The notes: generated by a model from the sequence alone, not told the origin. A stretch of 64,000 nt of DNA from Homarus americanus (GCF_018991925.1 NW_024756914.1:4003028-4067027); one strand, 5' to 3'. Numbered from the stretch's first letter, positions 42,868-53,968 are shown. Numbers and translations are program-made.

Positions 42868-43050
42868 ACCTCCACCATCAGGGTCTTCACACCTCCACCA
42901 CCATCAGGGTCTTCACACCTCCTCCACCACCAGGGTCTTCACACCTCCACCACCATCAGGGTCTTCACACCTCCTCCTCCACCAGGGTCTTCACACCTCC
43001 ACCACCACCAGGGTCTTCACACCTCCACCACCACCAGGGTCTCGACACCT
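42868..43050. repeat. 25-bp repeat CACCTCCACCACCATCAGGG
   Basis: Seven copies of a 24-27-bp unit that continues TCTTCA. Each copy contains CATCAG|G or CACCAG|G, an acceptor-like word. Confidence 0.95.
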
Positions 43051-43089
43051 GACCCAACGCTTACACACATGTCTTCTACCTGAGTATGT

Positions 43090-44590
43090 GAGGAGACTTG
43101 TAAATACCTCACTTAAACCACAACACCAAGACAGCGACCAAAACAGCAACAATATTTACCCTGAGACTCTACCTGGTTGAAGTTCTCTCAGTTACGCAGA
43201 AAGAAAGAATTTATAAGACTTTCTGAGGTTCTAAATTCTTTGGTTGTACCCCCCCCCATTCCCCCCTTTAAGGACCGTTATGTTTTATGTGACCTGGAAC
43301 ACCACTGACTAACCTGAGTTACCTTTCTGTACCCTCACCTGGCTCTTGTGAGGATCAAGACGAGGAACACCTTAATTTGAGTTTTATGAAGAATTTTGTG
43401 TTTTTAAGTTTTACGGCGTTAATGTAAGGATGAATGTGATGTGAATTGTTGTTTATGGATCTCTCTCTCTCTCTAATCTATCGATTTATTCTCTATTTAA
43501 TCTGGTTCTCCATCTATTATCAAGACAAAGCAGCGAGGCTAGTCCAACACACACCGCAATGAAGACTAAATCACATTATCCTCCTTCTCCCCTGTTCTTC
43601 CCCTTCCTCCTGCTCCTCGGTTGTTCCTCTTCCTTCCGCGTTCTTCTTGAATAGTTTATTACAGGTGTTTGGTGATTAGAACAGGTGTTAGTGATTATTT
43701 ATTTGGTAAATTTGTTCCGGTCACTTACTGAAGGGTGCCACGAAGGTCACGCCAGGTCACGTTGGGTCACGTTGGGTTCAGATGTATGTACCCGTTTCCG
43801 CCGAGACCCTGACGCCACTCAGCCAATTAGGGCGCTGGGAGGTGATAACGTCATGGTTTCAAGGCAGACGATCAACCAATTAAATCCTTCCTAGTGAGTA
43901 CATTTAGGTCAGTGCACCAATCAGATCGTTTATCCTCGATTTAATGATAGAAATTAACTAATCAATCACCTGTGGCTAAACGACAAACACACGAGAAGGA
44001 ATGGAAATATTTGAGTTTATTTCTAATTATTTACCCAGGTGTGGTGTTATTTCCGTGTTAAAAGTCATACTGTTAATTACAAGGAGTCTCATGTTTTGTT
44101 CACTTTAGGAGTCTTAGTTGGTCGGTGATGAAATTTGTGGTGTGAGGCTTTCTGTCCACTGCTTTTCAACACCAAACTTTTGTTTTTGAGTGAATTGGAG
44201 CCGAGTGAGAGAAGCCTGATCAGGAAAAACATCCAAATTTACTTCACAACTCCAGCTAATTGGGGAAAATGTAAAGTCATAAGGAGTGAAAAAAAATAAT
44301 TGAATCATAACTTTCCCTTTTTTTCGAAAATAGTTTATGTACTTAAAAAAAAATATTGGAACCACCAGCTGATTAGTTTAATGAATCTAAAATCAAATTA
44401 ATATTCCTTATATATTCTAAAATAAATTGTATGTTTGTTTATCAGTTTTAGTTGAGAATTTATTTTATTCTTATCGTTTAATATCATTTTTTTATTCATT
44501 TTTTTTTCAATTATTATGTAACAATATCAAGTTATTACGTTCTTTACCTGTACACACTCGGTCACCGCTCACCTGTGCATTGTTTATGAC
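43090..44590. other. unassigned, mostly AT-rich DNA
   Basis: Contains AGGTCACGTTGGGTCACGTT (three spaced half-site-like words at 43755-43780) and CCAAT boxes near 43829, 43874 and 43917. No supported gene. Confidence 0.45.
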
Positions 44591-44594
44591 TCAG

Positions 44595-44662
44595 AAGATG
44601 TCTGTGGCTGATGGGTCACTTGTCTGTTTTGAGAAATTAAAGAGTTATGCCATTGTTTCTCT
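44595..44662 (+). CDS. weak candidate exon
   Basis: After TGTTTATGACTCAG a 68-bp segment reads KMSVADGSLVCFEKLKSYAI VS and ends TCTCT|GTAAGG. Acceptor, open frame and donor are all acceptable, but the sequence is AT-rich like its flanks and the family is unknown. Confidence 0.25.
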
Positions 44663-45770
44663 GTAAGGCTTCGTGTACAGGTAGTTAGTGAGGTGAACAA
44701 AGACTTGAGACAGAATGAGTGAAGGTTCTGAGTGTGTGTCAGTCGAGTGTGTCCCAGTTCCATAAACTTTTGAGTCTCTTGCTTTTCAGTTTGTGTATAA
44801 ATCTTTTTTTTTTCATCTTAGTCTTACAATACATTCCTAAACACTGAAGGTAATTTTTATATATATATATAGTCACTCACAAAAACTATCTATACAAAAT
44901 TGTGTTGAAAAAATATGACACAACGGACGAAGGATTTTGACAACCCTACCGAGACAACAGGAGTCACAGTGTTCATTCTGGAGTTCATCGATCACCCAGA
45001 GTACAGGTAGTTTTTTGGGTGACTGTACTGGTATATGGGAACAATGCTTTAAGTAATAAGTGAGTTAACAAGTAATAACTTTTTGTAGCATATTTATTTT
45101 ATCTTAATTATATACAAGATGATATATTTAGTTCGGGTGACAGGAGTAAATTGCCAGTGGACAGTACCATTGACAGTACCAGTGGACAGTATCAGCAAAT
45201 GGGAAGACCAGACTACTGTTTTGGACAGTAATAACGGACAGTATCCCATATAGACAGCACCAACCGGCAGTAACCCAGTCTTAAGATGCTGTACAATAGG
45301 TCTCCCTCCGGTCAAATTTTCCCAGGTGAGATTGGGTCTAACCAGGTGAGGGTGACCCAATCTAAGTTTTGCCTAACGCAGATAAAGTTCTCCTATAACT
45401 TTGAACTAATTCCTTACTCATTCATATAAAGTTTGGACCAGTGGATGAAAGACGAAATTAACTTCCCATGTACACACAGGTGGTAAACAAATATTAGCGT
45501 ACAGTCATGTGAACCATACCTGACGTACACCTATTCCCACGTACATGATATAATGAAAGGACACAATGTATAATGTAATAGAGTTTTAGAGTTATTTAAA
45601 GGTGTTGGTAAGGTTGTTTATATAATGATATCTGTTTGTAGGGTTGATTGGCGTTTTGTTTTAATATCTAGAATACAGGTTAATTAGTTGAATGATTTAG
45701 GGTGCACCTGGAGTTAATGGATGGGGTTTTTTTTGATGTTCCTGTGGGTGTTGTTATTGTTGTCGCCACC
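44663..45770. other. unassigned AT-rich DNA
   Basis: TATATATATA near 44860. A short GGACAGTA.C repeat (five copies) lies at 45155-45260. No gene recognised. Confidence 0.45.
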
Positions 45771-45779
45771 TCTTCACTG

Positions 45780-46060
45780 TCCTCCTCTCCCTTCTCTATC
45801 ATTCTTCTCCCTCATCCACCACCACTATCCTCTCCTCCCTCCACCACCCTCCTCCATCACCACCCCCTCCCTCTCCCTCCTCCACCAACACCACTCCACC
45901 CACAGTCCCCCCCCGCACCTCAGTCACAGTGAAGCAGACGACTGAGTCTGGGCTGAAATTTAATGTGTGGCACACTCTTAGAGCCCCTCCTCCCTCTCCC
46001 CCTTCACCCCCTCCCTCTCACCCTCCCCTCCCTCCTTCTCCTTCCACCCCGATACTGTGT
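45780..46060. repeat. pyrimidine-rich CTCC/CACC tract
   Basis: C/T-rich sequence with poly-C near 45906. Confidence 0.75.
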
Positions 46061-46167
46061 GACCAACAGGTGCTTCGCTGTACACCTGAAGGGGTGGCAG
46101 CCAGGTGTACCGCGCCGTCAGGGTGAGCAATACAAGCTTTTTACACAGACAACGACGAGGTCCTCAA

Positions 46168-46330
46168 GTCAACCTAACCTAACCCAACCCAATCCAACAA
46201 TACACCTAACCCGATTCAACCATGTCTAACCCAACCATATACTTAACCTAACGCAGCCATAAACCCAACCCAACTCAACCCAACCACCCCTAACTCAACC
46301 ATACTTAACCCACTCCATCCCACCCCACCC
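46168..46330. repeat. degenerate CCTAACCCAA telomere-like tract
   Basis: CTAACC and CAACCC variants across 160 bp. Confidence 0.75.
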
Positions 46331-46524
46331 AGCGCTACTGCCATTGAGACCGCTGGCACCAAGTGGACAAAACAATTAACATTTGATTGAGTGGTTGTCG
46401 AGTTATACCTCCACCTCACAAGCTCCTCCTCCACTAGAGTCAAGAGTTAAGTGTTTGAACTCCATATCCCGCCGAGCCTTTGATGGCACGTCCGAGGAAC
46501 AAGGTCCTCTGGCACTGAAGGGCG

Positions 46525-46622
46525 TCGGGGGTGAGGGGAGGGGTGGGGGTGAGGGGCGGGGTGAGGGGAGGTGGGGGGGGGGGGGGGGAGGGGGGTGAGG
46601 GGAGGGGGTAGAAGGGTGAGGA
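46525..46622. repeat. G-rich GGGGTGAGGGG tract with a long G run
   Basis: Contains about 16 consecutive G bases near 46573-46588. Quadruplex-prone. Confidence 0.9.
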
Positions 46623-46703
46623 GATGGGGGACAAGATTCCGTTTAATGCAACAGAACTTTAGTGAGTCGCCTTTACTGTACATGAGACTGACAGCTGGGC
46701 GAT

Positions 46704-47121
46704 GTTTTTTTTAAAGGGATTCAGTTGTTTTTTAAGGGATTCAGTTGTTTTTTAAGGGATTCAGTTGTTTTTTAGGGGATTCAGTTGTTTTTTAAGGGAT
46801 TCAGTTTTTTTAAGGGATTCAGTTGTTTTTTTCAGTTGTGGGATTCAGTTGTTTTTAAAGGGATTCAGTTGTTTTTTAAGTTGGGATTCAGTTGTTTTTT
46901 AAGGGATTCAGTTGTTTTTAAAGGGATTCAGTTGTTTTTTAAATGGATTCAGTTGATTTTTAAGGGATTCAGTTGTTTTTTAAGGGATTCAGTTGTTTTT
47001 TAAGGGATTCAGTTGTTTTTTAAGGGATTCAGTTTTTTTAAGGGATTCAGTTGTTTTTTAAGGGATTCAGTTGTTTTTAAAGGGATTCAGTTGTTTTTAA
47101 GGGATTCAGTTGTTTTTTAAG
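46704..47121. repeat. 20-bp minisatellite TCAGTTGTTTTTTAAGGGAT
   Basis: About twenty copies. Variation is mostly in T-run length and A/G counts. Confidence 0.97.
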
Positions 47122-47435
47122 CGATCCAATATTGTTTTGTTTTGTGTGTGTTTTTTAAAGTGAATCACCTTGGAGTATTATGTTATCTAACCGTGTTCTT
47201 GACAACTATTCCCGTGGCGCTGATTAAGGCTAATGTCAAAAACATCCTTAATTAATTTTAACATTACTCACAGCTACTGAATGTTAAATGGAGATAAATG
47301 TTAGTTATCATTAATTACTCATTGCATCACTAGGTGGGACTGTATGTAAACATTAGTTAACATCTATTATAAACATGTAACTTTACCTGTGTGGTTAAGT
47401 TGGTATGGTTTTAGTAGTGGTAGTATCTCTTTCTC
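47122..47435. other. unassigned AT-rich DNA
   Basis: Nothing recognised. Confidence 0.5.
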
Positions 47436-47765
47436 TACCACTATCACCACTACCACCACTATCTACCACTACCACCACTATCACCACTACCACTATTCTC
47501 ATCCAATACCATATCTACCACTACCACCACTACCACTATTCTCATCCAATACCACTACCACCACTATCTACCACTACCACCACTATCTACCACTACTACC
47601 ACTACCACCACTATTATTTCCCTCCACTACCACCACTATTATTTCCCTCTACTACCACTACCACCACTATTATTTCCCTCTACTACCACTACCACCACTA
47701 TTATTTCCCTCTACTACCACTACCACCATCACTGTCCTCCACCACTACCACCACCCTCTCCCTTA
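47436..47765. repeat. CCACTACCACCACTATT array
   Basis: More than 20 degenerate units. Several TATTATTTCCCTCTACTACC blocks repeat at 33-34 bp. Confidence 0.95.
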
Positions 47766-47771
47766 ACGTTA

Positions 47772-47773
47772 GT

Positions 47774-47813
<40 letters not shown>

Positions 47814-47845
47814 GCGTGTGTATGTGTGTGCGTGTGTATGTGTGT
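47772..47845. repeat. (GT)n and TGTATGTGTGTGCG tract
   Basis: A clean GT run, then imperfect. Confidence 0.95.
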
Positions 47846-47873
47846 CACGGAAGAGCTTGGAGGGGCACATCTT

Positions 47874-47909
47874 AATGACATCAAACCTAAGCCTCCCCTT
47901 GATGTCATT
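47874..47909. other. perfect 11-bp inverted repeat (hairpin)
   Basis: AATGACATCAA (47874-47884) and TTGATGTCATT (47899-47909) are exact reverse complements with a 14-base loop. Two TGACGTCA palindromes follow at 47946 and 47969. Confidence 0.7.
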
Positions 47910-47945
47910 GTCTGCTTCATGGTGTCTTAATTTAGTCTCTTGTGA

Positions 47946-47976
47946 TGACGTCAATATCTACTACCTGGTGACGTCA
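47946..47976. promoter_or_regulatory. two TGACGTCA palindromes 23 bp apart
   Basis: Exact CRE-type octamers at 47946-47953 and 47969-47976. Function inferred. Confidence 0.35.
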
Positions 47977-48121
47977 CTTGTCCAGCGGGAGTGTGTTACC
48001 TGGGTAGAGACGCAGAGAGGGAGAGAGAGAGAGGAGAGAAGATCAAAGGAATCTCTACTAAAGTAATTTATTGCTTGTTAATCTGTTGACAGGAACCGGA
48101 GCAGTAATCATAGCTTTAGGC

Positions 48122-48124
<3 letters not shown>

Positions 48125-48177
<53 letters not shown>
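48125..48177. repeat. (GA)26 microsatellite
   Basis: Uninterrupted GA run. Confidence 0.98.
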
Positions 48178-48179
<2 letters not shown>

Positions 48180-48334
48180 AAATTAACCCCCCCTCCCCAC
48201 GCCATCACCCCGAGGACAGTAAATAAAGCGAGGCAGTATATCGGGGTCTCACGTCGCCCAGGTGATCACTTGCCGCCACTAATACTGACGATCAGCTGAT
48301 GGGAGTAAACACTGTATCTCACGGGCCATCCTCA

Positions 48335-48470
48335 CCCCCCCACACACACACCACCCCTCACCCCTACCCCACCTCAACCCCCCCCCCTCACGCACTCCAA
48401 CACCCCCGACCCCCACACCCCACACCAACACACCCCCACACCCCACACCAACACACCCCAACACTGGTTA
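48335..48470. repeat. ACACCCCACACCAACACACC repeat
   Basis: C/A-rich units with two near-identical 22-bp copies at 48412-48460. Confidence 0.85.
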
Positions 48471-48597
48471 AAAGACGTTCTCACACTTTCCGTCTTTGTT
48501 TTTTTCATATCTTATTGTTTTTCTTGTGTGTGTATACTGTAGGTATTCGTTGTTGTTGTTACCTCTCCTGTTTTTCCTTGTGTGTCTAGATATTTTG

Positions 48598-48675
48598 TGC
48601 GTGCGGGTGGGTGGTTGGGTGGCTGGCTGGGTGGTTGGGTGGGTGGTTGGGTGGGTGGCTGTGTGGGTGTGACTG
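48598..48675. repeat. GGTTGGGTGGGTGGCT repeat
   Basis: Ten to twelve-bp G-rich units. Confidence 0.9.
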
Positions 48676-48726
48676 TCGATAGTCTTATACCTCGTGGACA
48701 CTGATGTAAAAATGTAAACACCTATC

Positions 48727-48893
48727 ATTAACACGCCATTAACACGCCATTAACACGTCACTAACACGCCATTAACACGTCACTAACACGTCATTAACAC
48801 GTCACTAACACGCCATTAACACGCCACTAACACGTCACTAACACGTCATTAACACGTCACTAACACGCCAATAACACGTCATTAACACGTCAT
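48727..48893. repeat. 10-bp repeat TAACACGCCA
   Basis: About sixteen units that mix CGCCAT, CGTCAC and CGTCAT endings in a non-random order. Confidence 0.96.
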
Positions 48894-48954
48894 CGTTCGT
48901 TCAATTAAATTTCCATTGCTTGTGTAATAATTGCATTTTCACCTCTGTTGCTTT

Positions 48955-49105
48955 ATTAAGAGAGAGGGAGAGAAAGAGAGATGGAGAGACAGATAAGAAG
49001 AGGAGATAGAGAAAAACATTAGTGGGTAGAGAGAGACAAAGACTGAACACGAGAGATAAGAGAGCAAGGTAAGCGTTGAGAGACAGACAGACAGAGACAG
49101 CCAAT
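48955..49105. repeat. degenerate GAGA/GACAGA purine tract
   Basis: A/G-rich on the + strand. Confidence 0.75.
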
Positions 49106-49389
49106 TATTAAAAAAAAACCGAAAAACCATATCATAATTCTTCCTATACCTCAAAATCACCCCTTTCCCCCCTAACCCTTTTTTAACCCTTTCCCTCCCA
49201 CCCTTATCAATCATTATAAATCATCAAACTCTAAAAATCACCCCTTTGGTAGTTGATCATCTGTCAGAAAACTCCTTCAGATGGTAAGACTTTCGTTTTT
49301 CTGTGAGACGGAAGAAAATTCTCAGCCTTGGTTCAATACCGTATAGGAATTCTGTCTCGGTATTCATTGTAATAATTCCCGGAGTGAAA

Positions 49390-49741
49390 ATCATTAGTAA
49401 GATCAGGAGACCCGACAGCAGCACCCTTATCCACTACCTCCTAAGATGTCCCCACACACAACGCTTCCGTGACGCCTCCTGGACCACCACTCCACGACCC
49501 CCCTGACGGAGACACGATGATCCTCCCCATACTGGTCAGATATTATGTAAATAACATTGATTATGTGTTAAAGGAATATCCATCCTTCCTTAGGCTTTAG
49601 TAAGCCCCTTCATAATATTTATACTGTATATACTTGTGACACTTGCCAGATGCTTCTGGTGTCATTGTACAGGGGTACCTAGTGACAGCACTAGGATCCC
49701 GCTTCCTCTATCAAGGAATAAACAATTGAAATTGAATAAAA
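49390..49741 (+). mobile_element. 3' end of a non-LTR retrotransposon
   Basis: The frame ending at TGA 49504-49506 reads IRRPDSSTLIHYLLRCPHTQ RFRDASW. Its HYLL-CP-T-RF signature is the typical C-terminus of LINE reverse transcriptase ORFs after the last Cys-His region. It is followed by a 235-bp non-coding tail that ends TCAAGGAATAAACAATTGAA ATTGAATAAAA, a LINE-style 3' UTR. The 5' part of the element is missing, as expected for 5'-truncated insertions. Confidence 0.55.
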
Positions 49742-49977
49742 TAGTTATCTAAAGTTCTAAGCAATAATAAAATAAATAAAAATAAGTCTTGAAAACAAAG
49801 TATTACTTACATTATGAAAGACGACAAAAACGACGTAAATAACTGTTATCGAGTGTAATAATTATTTTCCTGCCGCGGGTGTGTTAGGTAACTCAGGTGT
49901 GGCTGTTAACCTGCGTGGTGGACACTGCCGGCGGTGGGGTGCGGAGGTTGTCAGTACGGTGCTCTGATATCCGTGTA

Positions 49978-50063
49978 TCAGAGCGGATCGTCATCCTTAA
50001 GTGAGAGGTCGCTGGTAACACTCGCTGGCGGCTTGGTGGGAGACTTTATCTGTGAGGACTGAC
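49978..50063 (-). CDS. candidate terminal exon, unidentified
   Basis: The minus strand shows CTACTAACATAAGCGTAG, a good branch site and acceptor, then two leftover bases and QSSQIKSPTKPPASVTSDLS LKDDDPL followed by TGA. The Ser/Pro/Lys-rich stretch ending in an acidic C-terminus looks like a genuine disordered tail. A second frame is open for 21 codons. The TGA sits within a perfect 9-bp hairpin (49961-49984). The surrounding 49.87-50.1 kb is the most GC-rich single-copy DNA in this part of the window. Family unknown. Confidence 0.35.
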
Positions 50064-50099
50064 CTACGCTTATGTTAGTAGGCGGTGTGGGGGGGCGTG

Positions 50100-50690
50100 A
50101 AGTGTTTTATCAGAGCCCCATCTACAGTAAAGCTGTTACGAAATATTATTTGAAATTAATTTAATGAGAACGAATTAACTGGAAATTCTCATCACCTGTT
50201 TATGAATACTTCAACACAGGTGTTCCAGGTAAGGTAATTATTATATGTTCAATTATTAGGCAGAGTCGAGATTACATTCACATTACTCGTTGGTAGTTGT
50301 CTAGTTCAGGGTACTTCATGCTAACGTTGTGAAGAAAGGAACATTATTTTAAATTTACATCATTATGAGAAGGTGCTTTGGCGAGAGTTAGGTCCGTGAA
50401 CAATGCCTGGGTGTAGCAGGACAGAAGTAGTGAACTCTGCTAAAATTAAGTGTCTATATCCCCAGTGGTCCATTATTACTAATTAAACGTAATCTAGTGA
50501 CGTTTCGTTGTAATTACCAAAGCTGAGGAAGTAACTGTCTTAATTCAGCTTCTTACAAGACGTGTTCTCTTCACCCAATTGACTCATTATGTAAATAAAA
50601 ACAAACGTATTCACCGAATAATACAAATTAACATAAAATTTTCTTCAGGATTCTAAGTTATACCTCTATGATTCTCACCAGACACCAGGT
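50100..50690. other. unassigned AT-rich DNA
   Basis: No repeat or gene recognised. Confidence 0.5.
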
Positions 50691-50743
50691 AGGTCATCAG
50701 TCCCTGGCCTCTTTCAACCCCTTCCCTCCCTCCCTCCTTCCAG

Positions 50744-50822
50744 TGTAGTTCCTCATGCCACCATAGTCACTCTTTATCCCATCGATCCATCTTTCTCGCG
50801 GGCGTTTGACAAGTCTACTGTA
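50744..50822 (+). CDS. candidate internal exon, unidentified
   Basis: CCCTTCCCTCCCTCCCTCCT TCCAG is a strong acceptor. The next 79 bp have one open frame after one base: VVPHATIVTLYPIDPSFSRA FDKSTV, followed by GTATGT, a strong donor. Composition is balanced and non-repetitive. The other two frames stop early. Family unknown. Confidence 0.33.
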
Positions 50823-50829
50823 GTATGTG

Positions 50830-51395
50830 TCCCCGTGTAGCTCGGACCAACACACAGCCTGTCTCTACTACCAGACGCTGTACACATCATCACACCATCG
50901 TAATTTACTCCTTTCAATGTATATTATAATTAATGTTATTTTTATGTTTTCTGAGTTTTTTTTATTTATTTTTTAATCTGGTCACTCCTCTAATCAGCCT
51001 AAGTACTGTCATCTTATCTGCTTGTAGTTGAGATGTTAGTTGTGAGTTACCAGCCCCCCCTGTGACCCTTATATATTACTTGTGAGTGACCAACTTCCAG
51101 TGTCCTTAAGTTCAACCAAGAAATTATTACCCTCGTCCAACATTGTTAAAGTATGTGGGTTTTCCTATCTATAATTACTCACCAGATTATAAGCCAACTT
51201 CCTCCTTCCCTCCAGATCATTTTGCCAAATCCTGGTCTATTCTATACCATATTTCTAATTTATCTTCTCATTTTTGTTATATCTACTGGTGTTCTTGTCT
51301 CGCTGTGTGTCTTTCTCACGTTTGGTTTTCATCTATTTTCTGAAAGTGATGTATTTATATCCCAACACTTTCTTTCACCCACCATCTATACCTTA
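50830..51395. other. unassigned DNA
   Basis: AT-rich. Open frames from 51143 onward run into the CCA repeat and have no supporting signal. Confidence 0.45.
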
Positions 51396-51397
51396 TA

Positions 51398-51640
51398 TCA
51401 CCACCACCTTACACCTCACACCACCACCTTACACCACCTTACACCACTACCATCACCACCTTACACCACGTTACACCACTACCATCACCACCTTACACCA
51501 CCTTACACCACTACCATCACCACCTTACACCACCATCACCTACACTTAACATCACCACCTTACACCACCACCACCTTGAACCACCACTACCACCTAACAC
51601 CACCACCTTACACCACCACTACTACTACCACCACCACCAC
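51398..51640. repeat. CACCTTACACCACTACCATC repeat
   Basis: About fourteen degenerate units of CTTACACCAC with CACCAC linkers. Confidence 0.95.
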
Positions 51641-51761
51641 CATACCGTCGATTTTAGAATACAAATTGTCATTATAACTTAACTACGGAAACCATTCTTG
51701 AGGTCTTCTAAGAAACTTTATACCCTGTTGTATCCGGTGGGGGGATATAGTACAACCCGCC

Positions 51762-51765
<4 letters not shown>

Positions 51766-51795
<30 letters not shown>
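51766..51795. repeat. (GT)n microsatellite
   Basis: Uninterrupted GT run. Confidence 0.96.
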
Positions 51796-51796
<1 letters not shown>

Positions 51797-51895
51797 CAAG
51801 ATACAGGACGAATGTGATAATCAGCACATATTAATATGTACCTCTGCTTATTTCACTTGGAATTAAACACCTGAACGCTACCTTGGGGAGGGGGA

Positions 51896-51998
51896 TTAGG
51901 TTAGGTTAGGTTAGGTTATGCTTGGTTAGGTTAGTCTAGGTTAGTTTAGGTCAGGTTAGATGAGATTTGGTTAGGTTAAGTTAGGTTAGGTTAGGTTT
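51896..51998. repeat. interstitial (TTAGG)n
   Basis: About 100 bp of GGTTAGGTTAGG with point variants. Confidence 0.92.
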
Positions 51999-52240
51999 AA
52001 ATCATGAATAAAATTTAATATTAAAACCAGATGTGTAAACAATATTCCCCAAATAATTACAGTTTTTAAAATTTTCTGCCAGACTGTCAACACCTGTATG
52101 GACTGCCCAGCACCCTTAGGATATCCGAGGTAGGTGCTGAGGCCTTTATAAACAAACTAGAGGCAGCCATCATGTCAACAACACTGCCTCTGTAGGTGTG
52201 TTGTTGCAGGGTCAAGGTAAACAAAGCCCTGTCACTTCCT

Positions 52241-52383
52241 CTGTCTCATCTATGAACCCCGAGTCTCATGAACCTTTGAATCAACGAGACAATATCACAC
52301 AGTACGTCATCAATGAACCCAATAATATGTGATGTCTCGGATTCACTGGTTCATGAGTCGAGGTTCATAGATGGGATGGAGAC
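52241..52383. other. 140-bp imperfect palindrome (MITE-like or hairpin RNA)
   Basis: CATCTATGAACCCCGAGTCT CATGAACC on the left pairs with GGTTCATGAGTCGAGGTTCA TAGATGGG on the right, and pairing continues inward (GAATCAACGAGACAATATCACA with TATGTGATGTCTCGGATTC). The arms are about 55-60 nt with a loop of roughly 23 nt at 52302-52324. It has no coding potential. Confidence 0.75.
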
Positions 52384-52813
52384 CTGACGTAAACTTTTCT
52401 TTCGTTGTATGTTTAGCGATCATTAGCCAACAATAAATAAGAGAAAAATACGAATATGAAACCTTATTTTTTTATGGCGTATTATAAATCGTATTCGAGT
52501 GTAAATTACAAAAGAGTGAAGCTTCGAAGTTGGTGTTTCATCTTCAGCGTGGCAAGTACTGATTGGTCGCTTGGTTTGTTTCGCGTATTCATTTATTTTA
52601 TTTTTATTTTTTTTCAGGATATTTCTGTATTAGTATTTAGGACACTGAGAATATTTCGATGGTCTCAGTACTAGATGTCAGCCAGTCAGTCAATCAATCA
52701 GTCAGTCAAAGTCAGTCGTTTACAAGTATTTTTTGGATAAGATTGAATCACTATTATCGGTTCCTTTCTTAAGTATCGTGTAATTCTCTTATGTTTGGTA
52801 GTATGTTGAAGCT

Positions 52814-52838
52814 TAGAGAGAGAGAGAGAGAGAGAGAG
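52814..52838. repeat. (GA)n microsatellite
   Basis: Uninterrupted GA run. Confidence 0.95.
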
Positions 52839-53137
52839 GTTAAGGTTCTTGACCCCATCGCCTTGAGTGAGTGGGCCAAGATGAACGAACACCAGACACA
52901 CGGTAACAGAAGGACCTAACACAGATTACATCCAGACAACACCAACCAGATTTGTGTTCAGATTTCATTATGTAAACAAAAGAAAATCAGACGAAATTTC
53001 TCTCAGATTTTTCGTTCAATTTCTACTTCTGTTTTAATTGAAGAAGAAGAAGAAGAATCCTAAATAACTTGAGAATTATGTTGCAATTTGAGGTTCGACT
53101 GAAAGGAATGTCACCCGTTAATTATTTTCATCCACTC

Positions 53138-53352
53138 CCACTCCAAAAACCCCTCTCTTCACTCACTCCCAAAACCCCCCTCTACTCCCACTCCAAGACT
53201 CCCCCCTCTACTCCCACTCCAAAAACCCCTCTCTACACCCACTCCAAAAAAAACCCTCTACTCCCACTCCAAGACTCCCCCCTCTACTCCCACTCCAAAA
53301 ACCCCTCTCTACACTCACTCCTAAAACCCCCGCTCTACTCCCACTCCACAAC
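53138..53352. repeat. CTCCCACTCCAAAAACCCCT repeat
   Basis: About eight copies of a 24-27-bp unit that continues CTCTA, with CAAGACTCCCC variants. Confidence 0.95.
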
Positions 53353-53689
53353 CTATCAACAAACTCAATGCAATTTGGCAAGACAATCCTCGACTATTGC
53401 TGGCAGGAAAAAAAAGGTGTAAACCAATTTCTAGCGTTTTAAGTAGTTTACCCCCCCCCCACTCCCCCTTGTGCTGTATACCAGGTGTAAACTAATTCCA
53501 GGTGTTTTGAGTCGTTTCCTCCCAGGTGTTGAGGCTAGCTGAGGTAAATGAGAGAAGCTGGAGTTTGATTTAAGTTATCCCTCAAAGTTATTCTGCCTTG
53601 GTGTTTAATTATTCTTTTATAAATTATTTTCCGTTGTTTATTAATTATTTGCTTTGTGTGACTACATATTAGTTTATTTCTATGTAACT

Positions 53690-53910
53690 GTCAGGTGTGC
53701 GGTGGCTGGATGGATACAGCGTTCTCCTGTAGACCTAAGGGGGTGTTGGTTCGTAGTCTGGGTATCCTTAGTCTACCCAGCTGTGAGTGGGTACCTGTTT
53801 ATGTAGTGAGTGTGTGATTGAGTGAGTGTGTGATTGATTGAGTGTGGTAGTGATGGTGGTTGAGTGTAGTTTGTTTGTGTGTCGGAAATACACTTAATGA
53901 CGATGACTTG
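53690..53910 (+). mobile_element. tRNA-derived SINE copy
   Basis: The A-box-like GCGGTGGCTGGATGG and B-box-like GTTGGTTCGTAGTCT are followed by the core CTACCCAGCTGTGAGTGGGT ACCTG, a tail with GTGATTGAGTGAGTG microvariation, and the end GGAAATACACTTAATGACGA TG. The order of head, core and tail is that of tRNA-SINEs with a conserved central domain. Confidence 0.65.
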
Positions 53911-53933
53911 AGGGGGGTTGAGTTAGAACTTAG

Positions 53934-53935
<2 letters not shown>

Positions 53936-53965
<30 letters not shown>
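53936..53965. repeat. (GT)n microsatellite
   Basis: Uninterrupted GT run. Confidence 0.96.
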
Positions 53966-53968
<3 letters not shown>

